The notes: generated by a model from the sequence alone, not told the origin. A DNA stretch of 64,000 nt from Paenibacillus pabuli (GCF_039831995.1 NZ_JBDOIO010000003.1:124001-188000); one strand, 5' to 3'. Shown: positions 16,801-26,929, counted from the first letter of the stretch. Numbers and translations are program-made.

Positions 16801-18308
16801 TTAAAAAAGGTATCACCAGGCAGATTGTACTACATTACTTTTTCGTAGTTCTGCTTGCTCTGTTATTGGTGGAATTTATTTTTATGCTTGCGGTGCAGCG
16901 GTATTATTACGAGAGTATCTATAATACCATTAGCTCTCATATTTCCATGTCAAAGGACTTTTTGGAACCTATTGCCCGCGAGGATAATGCGGATAATGGT
17001 AATCTGTCGAAGTTACTTACGAATCTGGAGCTATCCAGCACAGAACTCGAAATTCTTGATCTCAACGGACGAGTGCTTGCCAGCTCTGCAGCCTTTGAGT
17101 CTGATCGGGCCGTAATGCAGACAAGTGATATTATGCAGGCTATGAATGGCAATACAGGACGATGGGTAGGCAGACAACCCGGAACGGGTGAGCAAGTCAT
17201 GGCCGTATCGCACAAACTTGATCTGGGCGGGGAGAATACGTACATTGTAAGATACTTGACGTCTCTTGAAAATGTAAACTCCAAACTGCTGGTTATGGGA
17301 TTGCTTGCCGTTGCCGTCGGGATCGCCGTTCTGGCCATTGTCCTGATTATCAGCATTGGTATGGCGAACTCCATTGTTCGACCCATTAACAATATCACTG
17401 CGGTATCTGCCCAGATGGCGAGAGGGCGTCTGGATGTCCGAGTTAAAGGGAACTACAAACATGAGCTTGGCGAACTGGCATCGACACTGAATTTTATGGC
17501 CCATGAGATTGTCCGCAGTAATCAGATCAAGGATGATTTTATATCTTCCATTTCCCATGAACTTAGAACACCGCTGACTAGCATCAAAGGCTGGAGTGAA
17601 ACGTTGGATTCGGGTGGATACGACCCGGATGAGACACGGATCGGGATGAGTATCATCTCGAAAGAAACAGAACGATTAATCGGACTTGTCGAAGAGATGC
17701 TGGATTTCTCCAAGCTGCAGCAAAATCAGATGAAGCTTGTCAAAGGTACAGTCAGCATTCGTGAGATTGTGCAGGAAACGATGTTAAACGTTTGGGCCAA
17801 AGCGGAACAGAAGCAAATACATTTGAAGCTGGATACAGATGAGACCCGTGCTTTTAACGTGCATGGAGATGGAAATCGCTTGAAACAGGTGTTCCTGAAC
17901 ATCGTTGATAATGCGATCAAATTCTCCCACGAAAATTCCTGGATTTACTTGTCGGTAAAAGAAGAGGATGGGAAGATCGTAGCGGCCGTACAGGACACGG
18001 GAATCGGAATCAGCGAAGAGCATCTCATCAAAGTACGCGATCGTTTCTTCCAGGTGAATCACCAGAACGGTGGGACAGGATTGGGGCTTGCCATCACACA
18101 GGAACTCGTGGAACTGCATGATGGAACAATTACGATGCAAAGTGAGCTCGGATCAGGCACAACCGTCACGATTGAGCTGCCAGCTCTGCCGGAAGAAGAG
18201 ATCGTAATCGAGCATCCCGCTAATGAAGCCACCTCTGAAACCCAGCAGGAGATTGGGGCACAACATATTAAACCGGATTCGGAAACAGGTAAAAGTAAAA
18301 GTGAATAG
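16797..18308 (+). CDS. Membrane sensor histidine kinase
   Basis: It has 503 residues from ATG 16797, which overlaps the regulator stop (ATGA); the frame to 16761 is inside that gene. A first membrane segment (about 10-32) is followed by an extracellular sensor region of about 140 residues and a second segment (about 170-192). HAMP (SIVRPINNITAVSAQMARG), HisKA with the phosphorylated H254 in SISHELRTPL, and HATPase_c with NIVDNAIKFS, DTGIGI and GTGLGLAI come next. The signal is unknown; the adjacent VCBS-like lipoprotein is a candidate partner. Confidence 0.95.
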   Translation: MIKKGITRQIVLHYFFVVLLALLLVEFIFMLAVQRYYYESIYNTISSHISMSKDFLEPIAREDNADNGNLSKLLTNLELSSTELEILDLNGRVLASSAAFESDRAVMQTSDIMQAMNGNTGRWVGRQPGTGEQVMAVSHKLDLGGENTYIVRYLTSLENVNSKLLVMGLLAVAVGIAVLAIVLIISIGMANSIVRPINNITAVSAQMARGRLDVRVKGNYKHELGELASTLNFMAHEIVRSNQIKDDFISSISHELRTPLTSIKGWSETLDSGGYDPDETRIGMSIISKETERLIGLVEEMLDFSKLQQNQMKLVKGTVSIREIVQETMLNVWAKAEQKQIHLKLDTDETRAFNVHGDGNRLKQVFLNIVDNAIKFSHENSWIYLSVKEEDGKIVAAVQDTGIGISEEHLIKVRDRFFQVNHQNGGTGLGLAITQELVELHDGTITMQSELGSGTTVTIELPALPEEEIVIEHPANEATSETQQEIGAQHIKPDSETGKSKSE

Positions 18309-18343
18309 ACACTCGTTTGCAAGTGTCATTACATGAATACACC

Positions 18344-18376
18344 AAAAAAGGCAAGCCATCAGCGGCTTGCCTTTTT
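18344..18376. terminator. Bidirectional terminator between the kinase gene and glgC
   Basis: AAAAAAGGCAAGCC and GGCTTGCCTTTTTT are perfect arms around ATCAGC. The A run and T run make it usable from both strands, fitting the convergent genes on either side. Confidence 0.93.
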
Positions 18377-18383
18377 TGGTGTA

Positions 18384-19619
18384 TTATGAAGAGAGTTCGC
18401 CAGCGCGCAAGCGACCGGTTTTCTCATATACTTCTTTCAGAATACGTGCAGGCTGAGTGCGGACTGCCGGTTTGGCAGATACGACCTCATTAGGACCTAC
18501 AACGACAATTTCATCAGCAGTGCCTTTGACAATGGCGCCGTCCTTGATAATGGCACCTTCACCAATAATGGCACGTTCGATGTGAACACCTCTGCCCACA
18601 CGGGCATTCGGCATAATAACACTTTCTTTGACTTCTGAACCCTTACCAACTTCAGCCCCGCAGAAGATGACTGAGCGCTCTGCACGACCTTCAATGGCGC
18701 AGGATTCATGGACCATGGATGACATGTGCGACATGTGCTCAGCACGGGAATGACGAGCTTTGTGAGCACTTAATTTGGTTTTCCAGTCACGAGTGAACAT
18801 CGGCCAGTGTTCTTTGTGCAGGCTCCAGTTTTCCTCGTTATGCAGCAGATCCATGTGTGCATCCCATAGGCTTTTCACAGTACCAACATCTTTCCAGTAA
18901 CCATCGAAGTTATACACGTAAAGAGAGTTATTTTCATTAAGCATTTGAGGGATTACGTCTTTACCAAAGTCATGACTGGAATTCGGGTTAGCTGCATCCA
19001 GCAAAAGATGGCGTTTCAGATACTCCCAGTTAAACATGTAAATACCCATGGAAGCCAGGTTACTTTTTGGTTCAGCCGGCTTTTCCGCAAATTCGGTCAC
19101 ACGCATATTTTCATCCGCAGCCATAATTCCGAAACGATGTGCTTCATCCCAAGGAACTTCCATTACAGAAATGGTCGCAACAGCTTCGTTTGCTTTGTGA
19201 GATTCCAACATGTCACGATAATTCATGTGATAAATATGATCTCCCGACAAAATTAGAACATTTTCGGGGTTTTGTTGGTCAATATAGTCAATATTTTTAT
19301 AAATGGCATCCGCCGTTCCCAAGTATTCGTCATTTCCTGTATGATAAGATGGAAGCAGGGAGATTCCTGCCTCGTCCGAATTCCCATGTCCCCATGGTTC
19401 TCCTCCACCAATGTGATCGTGCAAAGATTCAGCTTGGTACTGCGTCAGTACTCCAACCGTATCGATTCCTGAATTTACGCAGTTGCTGAGAGGAAAATCG
19501 ATAATCCGGTAGTGCCCGCCAAACGGTACAGCGGGTTTAGCAATACTTGAGGTCAATGGGGCTAATCTTTTCCCCTCTCCTCCCGCCAACAGCATAGCGA
19601 TGCAATCTTTATTAAACAT
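18384..19619 (-). CDS. glgC: Glucose-1-phosphate adenylyltransferase
   Basis: It makes ADP-glucose from ATP and glucose 1-phosphate, the committed step of bacterial glycogen synthesis. The 411 residues start at ATG 19619 after GGGAGGG. The nucleotidyltransferase motif [15 protein letters not shown] is at residue 9 onward, with [20 protein letters not shown], the sugar-phosphate-binding FAEKP and a C-terminal left-handed beta-helix region with [21 protein letters not shown]. It lies head to head with glgB-glgA, which use its product. No glgD-like regulatory subunit gene is present beside it, unlike in Bacillus glg operons. Confidence 0.95.
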   Translation of the reverse strand: MFNKDCIAMLLAGGEGKRLAPLTSSIAKPAVPFGGHYRIIDFPLSNCVNSGIDTVGVLTQYQAESLHDHIGGGEPWGHGNSDEAGISLLPSYHTGNDEYLGTADAIYKNIDYIDQQNPENVLILSGDHIYHMNYRDMLESHKANEAVATISVMEVPWDEAHRFGIMAADENMRVTEFAEKPAEPKSNLASMGIYMFNWEYLKRHLLLDAANPNSSHDFGKDVIPQMLNENNSLYVYNFDGYWKDVGTVKSLWDAHMDLLHNEENWSLHKEHWPMFTRDWKTKLSAHKARHSRAEHMSHMSSMVHESCAIEGRAERSVIFCGAEVGKGSEVKESVIMPNARVGRGVHIERAIIGEGAIIKDGAIVKGTADEIVVVGPNEVVSAKPAVRTQPARILKEVYEKTGRLRAGELSS

Positions 19620-19696
19620 AATCGTTTCCCTCCCAAGATATTTGTCCAGTGTAGTACTTACATAAACGCAAAGTGGAGCTGTTGAAACGATGTATA

Positions 19697-19717
19697 CTGT
19701 AAAATTCCTGTAAAATT
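19697..19717. repeat. Tandem 11-base repeat between glgC and glgB
   Basis: CTGTAAAATT occurs twice with an 11-base period, one helical turn, in the divergent intergenic region. It may be a regulator contact or promoter element for glgC; the function is not known. Confidence 0.45.
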
Positions 19718-19815
19718 ACAACATTTTTTTATACACGTCATTTTTCTTTTCAACTTGGCTAGAATGGGGTAATGGTTAACGTTATATCTATTTTCTAGGG
19801 GAAGAAGGTGATCTC

Positions 19816-21822
19816 TTGGCCATTCAACCATTGGCAGATCCGGCCATTTCGCCGGAGGATATCTATTTGTTTCATGAAGGAAACCTTCATCACAGTTATC
19901 GAGTATTGGGCGCACAGCCTGCGACGGAAGATCATCGTCAGGGGTATCGCTTCACCGTCTGGGCACCGAATGCCAAAGAAGTAGGTTTGGCTCTTGACCG
20001 CAATGATTGGAAAGGTGAACAGGAACCTTTATATAAGATACCCGATTCTGGATTTTGGACTCGTTTTTTTTCGGAAATCAGTGAAGGAACATTATACAAA
20101 TTCCGTATTTTAACGGAAGACGGAACAGAACTGCTGAAAGCAGACCCGTATGCATTTCATGCCGAAGTTAGGCCGCGGACAGCTTCCATCACAAGTTCGA
20201 TCCAGGGATATAAATGGAACGACGGTGCATGGAGACGCAAGCAAAGGGCTGTATATAACAAGCCTTTACATATTTATGAGATGCACATCGGAACATGGAA
20301 GCGCAAGGAAGACGGCTCTCTATACAGTTATAGGGAGATCGCGGATCTGCTCGTTCCTTACTTATTAGAAATGAAATATACACATGTGGAGATGATGCCG
20401 CTTAGTGAACATCCCTATGACCTTTCTTGGGGGTATCAGAGTACGGGCTTCTTCGCACCGACAAGCCGTTTTGGAGGTCCGCAGGATTTAATGTACTTAG
20501 TGGACACGCTTCACCAGGCTGGAATTGGTGTACTGCTCGATTGGGTTCCTGCACACTTTGCCAAAGACGCGCATGGTCTGCGTTTGTTTGATGGCTCTCC
20601 GTTGTTCGAATATGCAGACCCCTTGCTAGCCGAGAAACCAGGGTGGGGCACACTGAGTTTTGATTATTCCAAACCGGAAGTTCGCTCTTTCCTCATTTCC
20701 AATGCCCTTTACTGGATGGAAATGTATCATTTCGATGGTCTGCGAGTCGACGCGGTTACCAGCATGCTGAGGCTTGATTTTGAAAAGCAATCTGGCCAAT
20801 TTCGTCCCAATGCAGACGGTGGATTGGAAAATAAAGAAGCGGTTGCTTTTTTGCAGCAACTCAATGAAACGATATTTAAGTATTATCCTTATGCGTTAAT
20901 GATGGCAGAGGAATCCAGTGCATGGCCAATGGTCACCTCTCCTGTGGACGTAGGTGGACTGGGATTCAATTATAAATGGAACATGGGTTGGATGAACGAT
21001 ACGCTGGATTATATGAAAACGGAATTCCATGATCGTCCATCGAAGCATCATTTGCTAACATTTCCTGTGGTCTACTCCTTCTCTGAAAATTATGTGCTGC
21101 CTCTGTCGCATGACGAAGTCGTACATGGCAAAAAGTCCTTGCTGGACAAAATGCCCGGATCGTATGAACAAAAGTTTGAGGGCATGCGAGCTTTCTTGGG
21201 TTACTTCATGACTTTCCCAGGCAAAAAACTGCTCTTTATGGGTGGAGAATTTGGCCAGTTTATCGAATGGAAAGATGAGGATGAACTGGACTGGTTCTTG
21301 CTGGATTACGACAGTCACCGCAAACTCCACAAGTTTGAACGTGACCTGTCAGAGCTGTACCTGAGCGAAAAAGCTTTGTGGGAGCTTGATCATTCCCTGG
21401 ACGGATATGAATGGATCACTCCGGATGACCATGCCCAAAGTGTCATTTCATATGTACGCAAAGGAAAAAAACCTGCGGATACACTCCTTGTGCTTGTGAA
21501 CTTCCAGCCGGTCAAGCGGGAGCGTTACCGGATTGGTGTCATGCGTCCCGGTATGTATACCGAAGTTCTGAACAGTGATCATCCCGATTACGGGGGATCA
21601 GGTATATTGAATGATATGCAGATACCTACCGAAAAGATTCCTTTTCATGGTCATCCCCACAGTCTGGAAATTGTTTTGCCTCCGCTGAGCGTGGTTATTC
21701 TAAAAAAGAATACACGTCGGAAAACGGATGAGACAGCAACTGAAGTCGCTTCTGTCAGACCAAAAGCACTAAAAAATACAAAACAAACCACTGCCAAATC
21801 GAAAAGGGGGAAAAAGGCGTGA
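19816..21822 (+). CDS. glgB: 1,4-alpha-glucan branching enzyme
   Basis: It transfers alpha-1,4 chains to create alpha-1,6 branches in glycogen (GH13). The start is TTG 19816 after GAAGAAGGTGA, giving 668 residues. An N-terminal CBM48-like domain (GYRFTVWAPNAKEVGL) precedes the catalytic barrel. The nucleophile is D312 in GLRVDAVTSML, the acid/base is E365 in MMAEESSAW, and LSHDEVVHGKKSLL carries the third acidic residue. A basic tail of about 40 residues rich in Lys, Thr and Ala lengthens it over Bacillus GlgB. It overlaps glgA by four bases. Confidence 0.96.
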   Translation: MAIQPLADPAISPEDIYLFHEGNLHHSYRVLGAQPATEDHRQGYRFTVWAPNAKEVGLALDRNDWKGEQEPLYKIPDSGFWTRFFSEISEGTLYKFRILTEDGTELLKADPYAFHAEVRPRTASITSSIQGYKWNDGAWRRKQRAVYNKPLHIYEMHIGTWKRKEDGSLYSYREIADLLVPYLLEMKYTHVEMMPLSEHPYDLSWGYQSTGFFAPTSRFGGPQDLMYLVDTLHQAGIGVLLDWVPAHFAKDAHGLRLFDGSPLFEYADPLLAEKPGWGTLSFDYSKPEVRSFLISNALYWMEMYHFDGLRVDAVTSMLRLDFEKQSGQFRPNADGGLENKEAVAFLQQLNETIFKYYPYALMMAEESSAWPMVTSPVDVGGLGFNYKWNMGWMNDTLDYMKTEFHDRPSKHHLLTFPVVYSFSENYVLPLSHDEVVHGKKSLLDKMPGSYEQKFEGMRAFLGYFMTFPGKKLLFMGGEFGQFIEWKDEDELDWFLLDYDSHRKLHKFERDLSELYLSEKALWELDHSLDGYEWITPDDHAQSVISYVRKGKKPADTLLVLVNFQPVKRERYRIGVMRPGMYTEVLNSDHPDYGGSGILNDMQIPTEKIPFHGHPHSLEIVLPPLSVVILKKNTRRKTDETATEVASVRPKALKNTKQTTAKSKRGKKA

Positions 21823-23261
21823 AACTTTTATTCGCTGCTGCTGAGGGCCATCCATTTATCAAAACGGGTGGACTCGCTGATGTTATTGGAGCTTTGCCTC
21901 AAGCCTTGAAAAAGGCCGGGGCAGATGTTCGAGTCATTTTGCCCAAATATAAAGGGATCCCTGACGAATATAAGGAGGCCATGAAGCCGGTTATCGTAAC
22001 AGATGTTCCACTCGGCTGGCGCAGACAATACTGCGGTATTGAAATGATCGTCCATGACGGTATTCCGATCTACTTTGTCGATAATGAATATTATTTTGGC
22101 CGTGACGGTGTCTACGGATATATGGATGATGGGGAGAGATTTGCTTTCTTCAATCGCGCGGTACTCGAAGTATTGCCTCTACTGGACTTCAAGCCGGATG
22201 TGCTGCATAGTCATGACTGGCATGCCGGAATGATTCCGCTGCTGCTGAAGGCGCATTACGCACATGAGCCATTCTATAGTGAGATACGTACCGTATTCAC
22301 CATACATAATCTGTTGTATCAAGGTGTATTCCCACATTCGTTATTCAGTGATCTGCTTGAGCTGGACGATCGATATTTCACCATGGACGGCGCAGAATAT
22401 TATGGTAATGTCAATTTCCTGAAATCAGGTATTGTATATTCAGACCATGTAACAACAGTAAGCCCAACATATGCACAGGAAGTGAAAACATCCTATTACG
22501 GCTATGGCTTGGACGGTTTGCTTAGCTCGCTTGGCGAACGTTTTACCGGAATTGTGAATGGTATTGATACCAAGAGCTATAACCCGGCGACTGACAATAA
22601 AATCCCGGTCAAGTACAGAACAAGCTTATCCAAGAAAACGGAGAACAAGATCGAGCTACAAAAGGAGCTCGGGCTGCCTGTCCGTCCAGACGCACCATTG
22701 ATGGTGATGGTTACCCGTCTTGTTGACTCTAAAGGGCTTGATCTGGTATGTCGTATTCTGGATGAGCTGTTGTATTACGACGATATCCAGTTTGCCGTAT
22801 TGGGAACGGGGGATCCCGCCTATGAGCATTGGTTCCGGGAGGCATCCTATCGTTACCCATTGAAAATGTCAGCCCAAATCAAGTTCAACGATGGATTATC
22901 CCGTCGTTTCTATGCAGGCAGCGATATATTTCTCATGCCTTCGAAGTTTGAACCGTGTGGCATAAGTCAGCTGTTAGCACTTCGGTATGGCAGTGTGCCG
23001 CTTGTCCGTGAAACGGGTGGTCTTAACGATACCGTGCAGGCATACAATGAGTTCAACGGTGAAGGGAACGGCTTCTCATTTACCAGCTTTAACGCACATG
23101 ACATGATGAACACGATCCGCCGTGCTCAGAAGTTGTATCGCGAACCCGACCACTGGAAGAAAATTGTGAAAAATGGAATGAACGGGGATTACAGCTGGGA
23201 TGTTTCGGCTGACGAATACATGGACATCTATCGTAACATTACAATTGAAAAAATAAACTAA
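21819..23261 (+). CDS. glgA: Glycogen synthase (ADP-glucose), GT5 family
   Basis: It extends glycogen with glucose from ADP-glucose. It has 480 residues from GTG 21819, overlapping the glgB stop (GTGA) and preceded by an AAAAGGGGG site. The ADP-glucose-binding KTGGLADVIGALP near residue 15, HSHDWHAG near 130 and the C-terminal MPSKFEPCGISQL with RETGGLNDTV are family signatures. It is coupled with glgB; glgC on the other strand supplies substrate. No glgP gene is nearby. Confidence 0.96.
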   Translation: MKLLFAAAEGHPFIKTGGLADVIGALPQALKKAGADVRVILPKYKGIPDEYKEAMKPVIVTDVPLGWRRQYCGIEMIVHDGIPIYFVDNEYYFGRDGVYGYMDDGERFAFFNRAVLEVLPLLDFKPDVLHSHDWHAGMIPLLLKAHYAHEPFYSEIRTVFTIHNLLYQGVFPHSLFSDLLELDDRYFTMDGAEYYGNVNFLKSGIVYSDHVTTVSPTYAQEVKTSYYGYGLDGLLSSLGERFTGIVNGIDTKSYNPATDNKIPVKYRTSLSKKTENKIELQKELGLPVRPDAPLMVMVTRLVDSKGLDLVCRILDELLYYDDIQFAVLGTGDPAYEHWFREASYRYPLKMSAQIKFNDGLSRRFYAGSDIFLMPSKFEPCGISQLLALRYGSVPLVRETGGLNDTVQAYNEFNGEGNGFSFTSFNAHDMMNTIRRAQKLYREPDHWKKIVKNGMNGDYSWDVSADEYMDIYRNITIEKIN

Positions 23262-23274
23262 TGATTAAACCACC

Positions 23275-23306
23275 GAGCCGCAGTATATCGTACTGTGGCT
23301 CTTTTT
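23275..23306 (+). terminator. Terminator of glgB-glgA
   Basis: GAGCCGCAGTA and TACTGTGGCTC pair (one G-T) around TATCG and are followed by five T. Confidence 0.9.
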
Positions 23307-23395
23307 GCAGAAATAAATCCGAGCCATGTTGGTGTGCCCTCTACAGGTTGGATGAACTAATCAGGTTGGAAATTTGATGAAAGAGAGTTGGTAAA

Positions 23396-25102
23396 ATGGC
23401 CAATCATATTAATTTTACCTCCGCTTATAATCCAAATGTGGAGGCATTGGGTGGAAACGAAACATTTGATCCTCTTAAAATGAATGCAATGTTCAGTCAA
23501 ATTCTAGGAAACATTGCAGCGGTTGAAGCTTCCGTACCTGGAAATATCATTGATGTTAGAAATTTCGCTCCAGGTGATGGGAGCAATCAATCAGCACAGA
23601 TCAAAGCCTTTTTTGACTCCGCGCAGGAAGGTGATATTTTACTGTTCACACCAGGACACTACAAAGTCGTAAAATCGGGATGGTTCTATACGTTCAACGG
23701 AAAAGCGGTAACCATCAGAGCTCATCCGGGAGCCATATTGGAAGTATCCGATCAAGGTTTACGCTTTGAGAACAGTAATCATATCGAAGTAAGTGGGCTA
23801 ACATTAAGGCGAACGACTCAGGCTGGATGGGCCAAAGGAAGAACAGGCATCTATGTAGAGAATTCCAGCAACGTGATGTTGCAAAATAATGATATCAGCA
23901 AATTTACGGATGGCATTGGCGTGAATGGATCAACCAGTCAAGAGAATCCTTCCCGGAATGTCATCATCAGAAACAACAAGCTGCACCACTTGGGTGAAGA
24001 GCCCATTGCGGTGAGGACCAATTTGGCCTTTGTGATGATTACCGAAAATGACTGCTACCGATACTTGGGCGATGGCATCCTTATCAAAGCAACCTGGAAC
24101 GTATTTGTAACAAACAACTATCTCCATACGCCCGTACTGTCAACTGATTCTGACTATGCTACTTTTACAGCAGGCCAACAAGGGGCGAATGTGCCGAAAG
24201 TAGGCGGAGGCATTACATGTAACAATGAAGGTGGCGAGACGGGTGCCAGGAGCCTGCACATTCATGATAATAGCGTAATCGGAACGGCTTTTGGTGTGGG
24301 GCTAATTGGCTTTCAAGGCGCATTCGTCACTTCAAACTTCTTCAGTAATATTCGAAACAGTTCTGTCGTTTCTGTCTCCTTTCTCCCTTCCCAATACAAC
24401 CCAAATGATGTGAGCAACCATATTTTCGTGATTCAGGGCAACTATATTGATACGATTTCGAGGTCGAGTCCTACAGCAGCCATTGAGGCAAGAACCAATA
24501 ATGGGGTTGAAGGCATGGATATCGGCATTATTTCCGATAATATCGTGATTCCTAATGGCAACCATTGGGGGATCATCGCAGACGGTAACATTATAATCAA
24601 AGGCAATTATATCGCCAAAGCAGGCATTGCAATGGACTTAAGCAATGGGGTAGTCGCCGCCAACAATATCATTCAGCCTGGTTTTGTCACGACCAATCCT
24701 GACCGTATGGTCAGTATAAATGATGATGTTACATTTACGGGGAATTCAATTTCGGGTAAAGGAACATCACTTAAAATCCGAGGATCAAACAACGTTATTA
24801 CGGCCAATCGCATGAAATATGAGGGGAATTGGTGGGCAGTTCACTTTGATAATGCCAATCGGGTTGTGGAAAATAACATCATCAAAGATAATGTGTTACT
24901 GGTATCGTCTAGTGCAACCGGTCGATATTTGTACGGGTCCAGTGCTTTTTCGAATGGAAAAAACGTCGTTATTGATGTCGTTAAGGACAACAATGGTTTC
25001 GTGTATCAACTGGTGAATGAACTTGTGTTGACTGGTCCCAATTCCACCCGTTGGAGAGTCAGTGTCGATGCCAATGGCAATATAAAAGGGACAAAAGTAT
25101 AG
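23396..25102 (+). CDS. Right-handed parallel beta-helix repeat protein
   Basis: It has 568 residues; the start is ATG 23396 with only a weak GAGAG site. The N-terminus has no signal peptide. Residues 60-110 resemble the entry of pectate-lyase-like folds (RNFAPGDGSNQSAQIKAFF, GDILLFTPGHYKV). Irregular repeats of 20-25 residues follow, rich in IxNNxI patterns such as VMLQNNDISKF, VIIRNNKLHHL and VFVTNNYLHTP, typical of a beta-helix. The C-terminal 60 residues differ in composition. It may be a polysaccharide lyase, epimerase or structural spike; no catalytic set could be assigned. It stands alone between glgA and the GH13 gene. Confidence 0.7.
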   Translation: MANHINFTSAYNPNVEALGGNETFDPLKMNAMFSQILGNIAAVEASVPGNIIDVRNFAPGDGSNQSAQIKAFFDSAQEGDILLFTPGHYKVVKSGWFYTFNGKAVTIRAHPGAILEVSDQGLRFENSNHIEVSGLTLRRTTQAGWAKGRTGIYVENSSNVMLQNNDISKFTDGIGVNGSTSQENPSRNVIIRNNKLHHLGEEPIAVRTNLAFVMITENDCYRYLGDGILIKATWNVFVTNNYLHTPVLSTDSDYATFTAGQQGANVPKVGGGITCNNEGGETGARSLHIHDNSVIGTAFGVGLIGFQGAFVTSNFFSNIRNSSVVSVSFLPSQYNPNDVSNHIFVIQGNYIDTISRSSPTAAIEARTNNGVEGMDIGIISDNIVIPNGNHWGIIADGNIIIKGNYIAKAGIAMDLSNGVVAANNIIQPGFVTTNPDRMVSINDDVTFTGNSISGKGTSLKIRGSNNVITANRMKYEGNWWAVHFDNANRVVENNIIKDNVLLVSSSATGRYLYGSSAFSNGKNVVIDVVKDNNGFVYQLVNELVLTGPNSTRWRVSVDANGNIKGTKV

Positions 25103-25111
25103 AAGTTTTCA

Positions 25112-25174
25112 TAAAAAAACCTCCTAAACACCAGATTGAAGACATCGTGCATAGATCTGATGAATTAGGAGGTT
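25112..25174 (-). terminator. Terminator of the GH13 gene
   Basis: The arms AACCTCCTAA and TTAGGAGGTT flank a long loop with an inner CAGAT/ATCTG pairing. On the minus strand the stem is followed by seven T (25113-25119 on plus are A), so it acts for the minus gene. Confidence 0.75.
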
Positions 25175-25177
25175 CCT

Positions 25178-26929
25178 TTATGAAGGATCCAGTTGTCTGT
25201 ATAGAATTCGATAACCGTAAGGATCTAGCTTAATGTTCATGATGCCATCTGTGGGGATAACCGGATCTTCGGTTAGAGCATCTCTCCAGTCCCTTGTCTC
25301 CATAGGGTGAGAGAGGGTACGTCCATCCGGCGTATTGTTCATCCATACGGTAAAGTGAAGATGGTCATCCATTCGTTCGTAAACGATACAAGGATCGTTG
25401 TGATCAGCTTTCAGGAAGCGGAAGCGGCCTTTGCGAAGTGCCTCGTTGCTTTTGCGCAAATCAATCATCAGCCGGTAGAAGTCATAGAGTTCCCGATCTT
25501 GCTTGGCAGGGTCCCATTCCATACATTTACGGCAATCGGGATCTCCTTCACCGCTGATGCCCACTTCATCCCCGTAGAAGATACACGGCGTACCGATATA
25601 GGTAAACAGGAACACAACCGACAGCTTTAATCTGCGTTTGTCTTCGCCGCATCTGGAGAGCAGGCGTGGGGTATCATGACTGCATAACATATTGAAGATG
25701 ACTTCGTTGGTTTGCTGGGGATACCGCATAATGAGGGCCCCCATCTCATTTGCAAAATTGTAGCCATCCATGGAGCCGCAGAAAAATTCAAGGACTTTGT
25801 CGGCAAAAGGGTAGTTCATGACGGAATCGAACTGGTCGCCCATCAGCCATGTTAGGGAATCACTCCAAACCTCGCCCACAATATAGGCTTCCGGATTCGC
25901 AGTTTTAACGACTTTGCGGAAATCACGCCAAAAGTGGTTATCCACTTCATTGGCAACATCCAGTCTCCAGCCGTCGAGCTTAATTTCCTTAATCCAGTAT
26001 TCAGCGACATCGAGCAGATACTCTTTCACTTCCGGATTGGCTGTGTTAAATTTCGGCATATTGCCATAAAAACCGAAGGTATCATAGGTGGGTATGCCAT
26101 CCTTAATACGGACAGGGAATTCATTGATATGGAACCAGTCCACATATTTTGATTTTGTTCCATTTCTCAGCACATCCTGAAAAGGAGGGAAATCTTCGCT
26201 GCAATGATTAAAAACGGCATCAAGCATGACACGGATTCCACGCAGATGGCATTCCTCAGCCACTTTTTTGAGCAAATCATTATCTCCAAAATGCGGATCT
26301 ACTTTTTTATAATCAATGGTGTCATATTTATGGTAGGAGTTGGCTTGAAACAGAGGGGTAAAATAGATGGCATTTACGCCGAGTTTGGTTAGATCATCCA
26401 GATGATCGAGGACGCCTTGCAGATCTCCGCCAAAGTAATTATCCAGCTCGGGCTTACCACCCCAGCGGTGGGTTCCTTCCGGGTTGAGAGCCGGATTACC
26501 GTTGGCAAACCGTTCCGTCATGATCTGGTAAAACACAGCTTCTTTGGCCCATTCGGGAACCTTAAAGACATCAATTTCATGAATGTAGGAGAATTCGTAA
26601 TATCCTCCCGTAGGGTAAGGGGATTCATGGTGAATTCCATTGTCAGCCAAAAATACATTTTCATGACCAGCCGTGATGCGAAAAATATACGTAAGTCGCT
26701 TGAATTTAGGTTTAACCGGAGCCTCCCAGTAATCGAACATGCTGTCAGACGCAGCTTTTTCCAGTTGGACTTCTCTGTAGGTCCCGTTCCAATCATACTT
26801 ATCACCAGTCAGTGCAGTCACATATTCTACATCATCTCTCTTCGTCCGTACACGCAGATGAATCGTAGACGTGTTGTAGGCATAGGCCCACTTGTCACGG
26901 GGAACATGATACATCGCTTCGAGCAGCAT
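25178..26929 (-). CDS. GH13 neopullulanase/cyclomaltodextrinase-like glycosidase (cytosolic)
   Basis: It hydrolyses maltodextrins, cyclodextrins or pullulan inside the cell by family resemblance. The 583 residues start at ATG 26929 after AGGAGGT. No signal peptide is present. An N-terminal CBM34-like domain (about 1-125) precedes the catalytic barrel beginning AVFYQIMTERFANG. Region I is DAVFNHC, region II GWRLDVANEV (nucleophile Asp), region III IVGEVWSDS (acid/base Glu) and region IV CSHDTPRLL. These are the signatures of the neopullulanase subfamily. Its place next to glgC and glgBA suggests glycogen or maltodextrin turnover (inference). Confidence 0.9.
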   Translation of the reverse strand: MLLEAMYHVPRDKWAYAYNTSTIHLRVRTKRDDVEYVTALTGDKYDWNGTYREVQLEKAASDSMFDYWEAPVKPKFKRLTYIFRITAGHENVFLADNGIHHESPYPTGGYYEFSYIHEIDVFKVPEWAKEAVFYQIMTERFANGNPALNPEGTHRWGGKPELDNYFGGDLQGVLDHLDDLTKLGVNAIYFTPLFQANSYHKYDTIDYKKVDPHFGDNDLLKKVAEECHLRGIRVMLDAVFNHCSEDFPPFQDVLRNGTKSKYVDWFHINEFPVRIKDGIPTYDTFGFYGNMPKFNTANPEVKEYLLDVAEYWIKEIKLDGWRLDVANEVDNHFWRDFRKVVKTANPEAYIVGEVWSDSLTWLMGDQFDSVMNYPFADKVLEFFCGSMDGYNFANEMGALIMRYPQQTNEVIFNMLCSHDTPRLLSRCGEDKRRLKLSVVFLFTYIGTPCIFYGDEVGISGEGDPDCRKCMEWDPAKQDRELYDFYRLMIDLRKSNEALRKGRFRFLKADHNDPCIVYERMDDHLHFTVWMNNTPDGRTLSHPMETRDWRDALTEDPVIPTDGIMNIKLDPYGYRILYRQLDPS

